This document shows positions 62,760 through 64,000 of a stretch of 64,000 nt of DNA, in pieces. The notes beneath the pieces were generated by a model. It was not told where the DNA came from and made no database searches. It worked only from the letters and a program-made list of their open reading frames with translations. Position numbers and translations under genes: made by a program. Within the stretch, counting starts at the first letter, position 1. Each line of letters starts with the position of its first letter. The stretch spans positions 2,791,260 to 2,855,259 of the forward strand of contig NZ_CP041690.1 in the NCBI RefSeq assembly GCF_008000755.1. The letters run 5' to 3'. The DNA is from Youhaiella tibetensis. Its GTDB lineage: Bacteria > Pseudomonadota > Alphaproteobacteria > Rhizobiales > Devosiaceae.

Positions 62760-63203
62760 ATGTCCAAAGCGCCAAAGCCATCGGTCGATCTTTCGGCGCG
62801 CTGCGCATGCGGCGCGGTCGCTGTCCGCGTGCACGGCCCGATCTTTGCGATGCTCATGTGTTCCTGCCTCGATTGCCAGAAGGCCACAGGCACCGGCCAC
62901 GCCACGGTTGCACTCGCCGCCCCGTCGGACGTGACCATCACCGGCCCCGTCTCGAGCTTCGAGCGCCCCGCCGACTCGGGCGCGCTTTTCACGCGCAGCT
63001 TCTGCCCGCATTGCGGCACGCCCATCGCCGGGCGCTCCAGCCGCGCGCCTGACGCCATCATGTTGCCGGTTGGCCTGTTCGGCGCCGACACAGGCTGGTT
63101 CGCACCCAATCAACTGATCTTCGCGCGCTCGCACCACCAATGGGATGCCATCGCGCCGGACCTGCCCCGCTATGTCCGCTACCGCGACAGTGGAGAAATC
63201 TGA
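62760..63203 (+). CDS. GFA family protein (glutathione-dependent formaldehyde-activating enzyme/CENP-V-like)
   Basis: A 147-residue zinc protein. The ligand pairs are CACGAVAV, CSCLDCQKATGTGHA and FCPHCGTPIAGRS, as in the Gfa fold. Most members are not true formaldehyde-activating enzymes, so the role is open. The start is ATG 62760; ATG 62670 is in frame but less likely, and neither has a strong ribosome site. The TfoX gene begins one base after its stop. Confidence 0.85.
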   Translation: MSKAPKPSVDLSARCACGAVAVRVHGPIFAMLMCSCLDCQKATGTGHATVALAAPSDVTITGPVSSFERPADSGALFTRSFCPHCGTPIAGRSSRAPDAIMLPVGLFGADTGWFAPNQLIFARSHHQWDAIAPDLPRYVRYRDSGEI

Positions 63204-63204
63204 C

Positions 63205-63540
63205 GTGTCAGCAGCTTCAGACGAAATGGCGGGACGCATTCGCGCTATCCTCGCGGACCGTCCCGAGATCGTCGAAAAGAAGATGTTCGGAGGGGTAGGC
63301 TTCATGCTCAACGGCAACATGCTGGTGGGCACGACCGCCAAGGGCGCCCTCATGGCCCGCGTCGCCCCCGACCGGGTCGAGGAAGCGCTGGCCCGCCCCG
63401 GCGCCGCGATCATGCATATGGGCGACAAGCCGATGAAGGGCTTCCTCTCCGTCGCTGACCAGGGGATCGAGACCGACGACGCCCTCGCCGACTGGATCGC
63501 CTATTGCGAAACCTTCGTAAGGACCCTGCCGCCCAAATGA
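63205..63540 (+). CDS. TfoX N-terminal domain protein
   Basis: A 111-residue protein made of a TfoX/Sxy N-terminal domain: EKKMFGGVGFMLNGNMLVGT, then ARPGAAIMHMGDKPMKGFLS and IETDDALADWIAYCETFV. Without the C-terminal TfoX domain a competence role is unlikely. The start is GTG 63205, with GGAG nine bases before; the frame opens upstream at 63145. The stop overlaps the next gene (ATGA). Confidence 0.88.
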   Translation: MSAASDEMAGRIRAILADRPEIVEKKMFGGVGFMLNGNMLVGTTAKGALMARVAPDRVEEALARPGAAIMHMGDKPMKGFLSVADQGIETDDALADWIAYCETFVRTLPPK

Positions 63541-63884
63541 CGCGCGACAACGAAACGCTCACCTATCTCTGCGACCGCATCCGCACCATCCTCGATGGCG
63601 ACCCGCGCATCACCGAAAAGCGCATGTTCGGCGGGCACACCTTCCTGCTCAACGGCCACATTCTGGTGGCGGCAAAGAAGGATGGGCGGATCCTCGTCAA
63701 GGTCGGCAAGGAAACCTCAAACGAAGAGGCCCTGGCCCGCCCGGGCACCACCCAGATGATGCATGGCGGCAAGGCCATGCGCGGCTTCATCTGGGTTGAT
63801 CCAGATGTCATCGAGGACGATGACGACCTGCGCGACTGGATCGCCACATCCGAGCGGCATGCGGCAAGCCAGGTACCGGTGTAG
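63537..63884 (+). CDS. TfoX N-terminal domain protein, second copy
   Basis: A 115-residue paralogue of the preceding protein. TEKRMFGGHTFLLNGHILVA, ARPGTTQMMHGGKAMRGFIW and DDDDLRDWIATSERHA match the TfoX N-terminal domain. Its ATG overlaps the preceding stop by four bases. The two copies share the MFGG...LNG, ARPG and the G.KPM/KAM-GF motifs but otherwise differ widely, so the duplication is old. Confidence 0.88.
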   Translation: MTRDNETLTYLCDRIRTILDGDPRITEKRMFGGHTFLLNGHILVAAKKDGRILVKVGKETSNEEALARPGTTQMMHGGKAMRGFIWVDPDVIEDDDDLRDWIATSERHAASQVPV

Positions 63885-63926
63885 AGAAACGGGCGGCCGA
63901 CGAACCGGCTACCCGCTCGAACGAAC

Positions 63927-64000
63927 TCAGGCCGGGGCCTTGCCCAGGACCAGCGATGCGTTGACCCCACCGAAGCCGAAAGCGTTGACCAGGGCGTAGT
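63927..64000 (-). CDS. Beta-ketoacyl-ACP synthase, C-terminal end (cut by window edge)
   Basis: The frame enters from the right edge and ends at the stop 63927-63929. The last 23 residues read YALVNAFGFGGVNASLVLGK then APA, which is the FGFGG-N-S/T end of FabB/FabF-type condensing enzymes. These elongate acyl chains in fatty acid synthesis. Which of the enzymes cannot be told from this end. Confidence 0.8.
   Translation of the reverse strand, partial: YALVNAFGFGGVNASLVLGKAPA

Overview
The window is a GC-rich (roughly 65 percent by eye), densely packed chromosomal segment of an alphaproteobacterium of the order Hyphomicrobiales (Rhizobiales). A Devosia-like member of the Devosiaceae fits best. 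That placement is inferred from gene content and order: an SbmA/BacA peptide transporter, a BA14K-family protein, a DUF1476 F1-ATPase inhibitor, a BTLCP peptidase, a PAS_5 protein, a zf-CHCC protein, and CtrA-type and GANTC motifs in promoters. It was not tested against any database. About 72 protein genes, two of them cut by the window edges, and one tRNA-Leu(UAA) are supported. I see no rRNA, insertion sequence, prophage, CRISPR array or plasmid gene, so this is mostly core chromosome with some accessory transporters and acetyltransferases.

Layout. 0-7.4 kb is an envelope and signalling block: a cut lytic transglycosylase with a CtrA box upstream, a nitroreductase, a secreted beta-rich protein next to an OmpR/histidine-kinase pair, an outer-membrane beta-barrel, a BA14K protein and a 613-residue exported protein of unknown function. 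7.5-12.6 kb carries thrS, yidD, an IscU-like scaffold, folE, hisI, slyX and a rhomboid protease. 12.6-16.2 kb is a possible cyclic-di-GMP and cell-cycle neighbourhood: a PAS_5 protein with a DnaA box upstream, a double PilZ protein, a BTLCP peptidase behind a perfect GANTC-containing dyad, and two small membrane proteins separated by a CtrA box. 16.2-19.8 kb has a DUF3126 protein, cysE, a hydrolase, a zf-CHCC protein and a flavin monooxygenase.

19.9-33.9 kb mixes a Tet-type MFS pump with a gluconate set (gnd facing away from a gluconate-dehydrogenase-like SDR and gntK), an ASCH protein, ogt, a TetR/DHFR-like divergent pair with a palindromic operator, a LysR/MFS divergent pair, tRNA-Leu, Nudix and PaiB proteins, gpt, a short CinA, map and radC. 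34-46 kb holds a CelD-type acetyltransferase, ccdA, rpe and the purine genes purB, purC, purS, purQ and purL. The purine genes are interleaved with an acyltransferase, a tiny hydrophobic ORF and a Pr6Pr-type membrane protein. Two copies of a 44-bp REP-like element lie in gaps of this region.

46-64 kb contains a LysR regulator, a SnoaL-like protein, a tightly coupled bolA - small helical protein - HAD - exported protein run followed by grxD, two MFS exporters, an inositol-phosphatase/ttcA pair, sbmA/bacA, rpsD, a DUF1993 protein, an MFS exporter, a TrmJ-like methyltransferase, a MASE1-GGDEF diguanylate cyclase, two related GNAT enzymes, a GFA protein, a tandem TfoX pair and the cut end of a beta-ketoacyl-ACP synthase gene.

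No striking new system such as a defence island stands out. The best leads are the cell-cycle motifs around the PAS_5/PilZ/BTLCP genes, the hairpin that buries the ribosome site of the MFS gene at 50141, the enlarged periplasmic loop of SbmA/BacA, and the membrane-protein genes woven into the purine operon.
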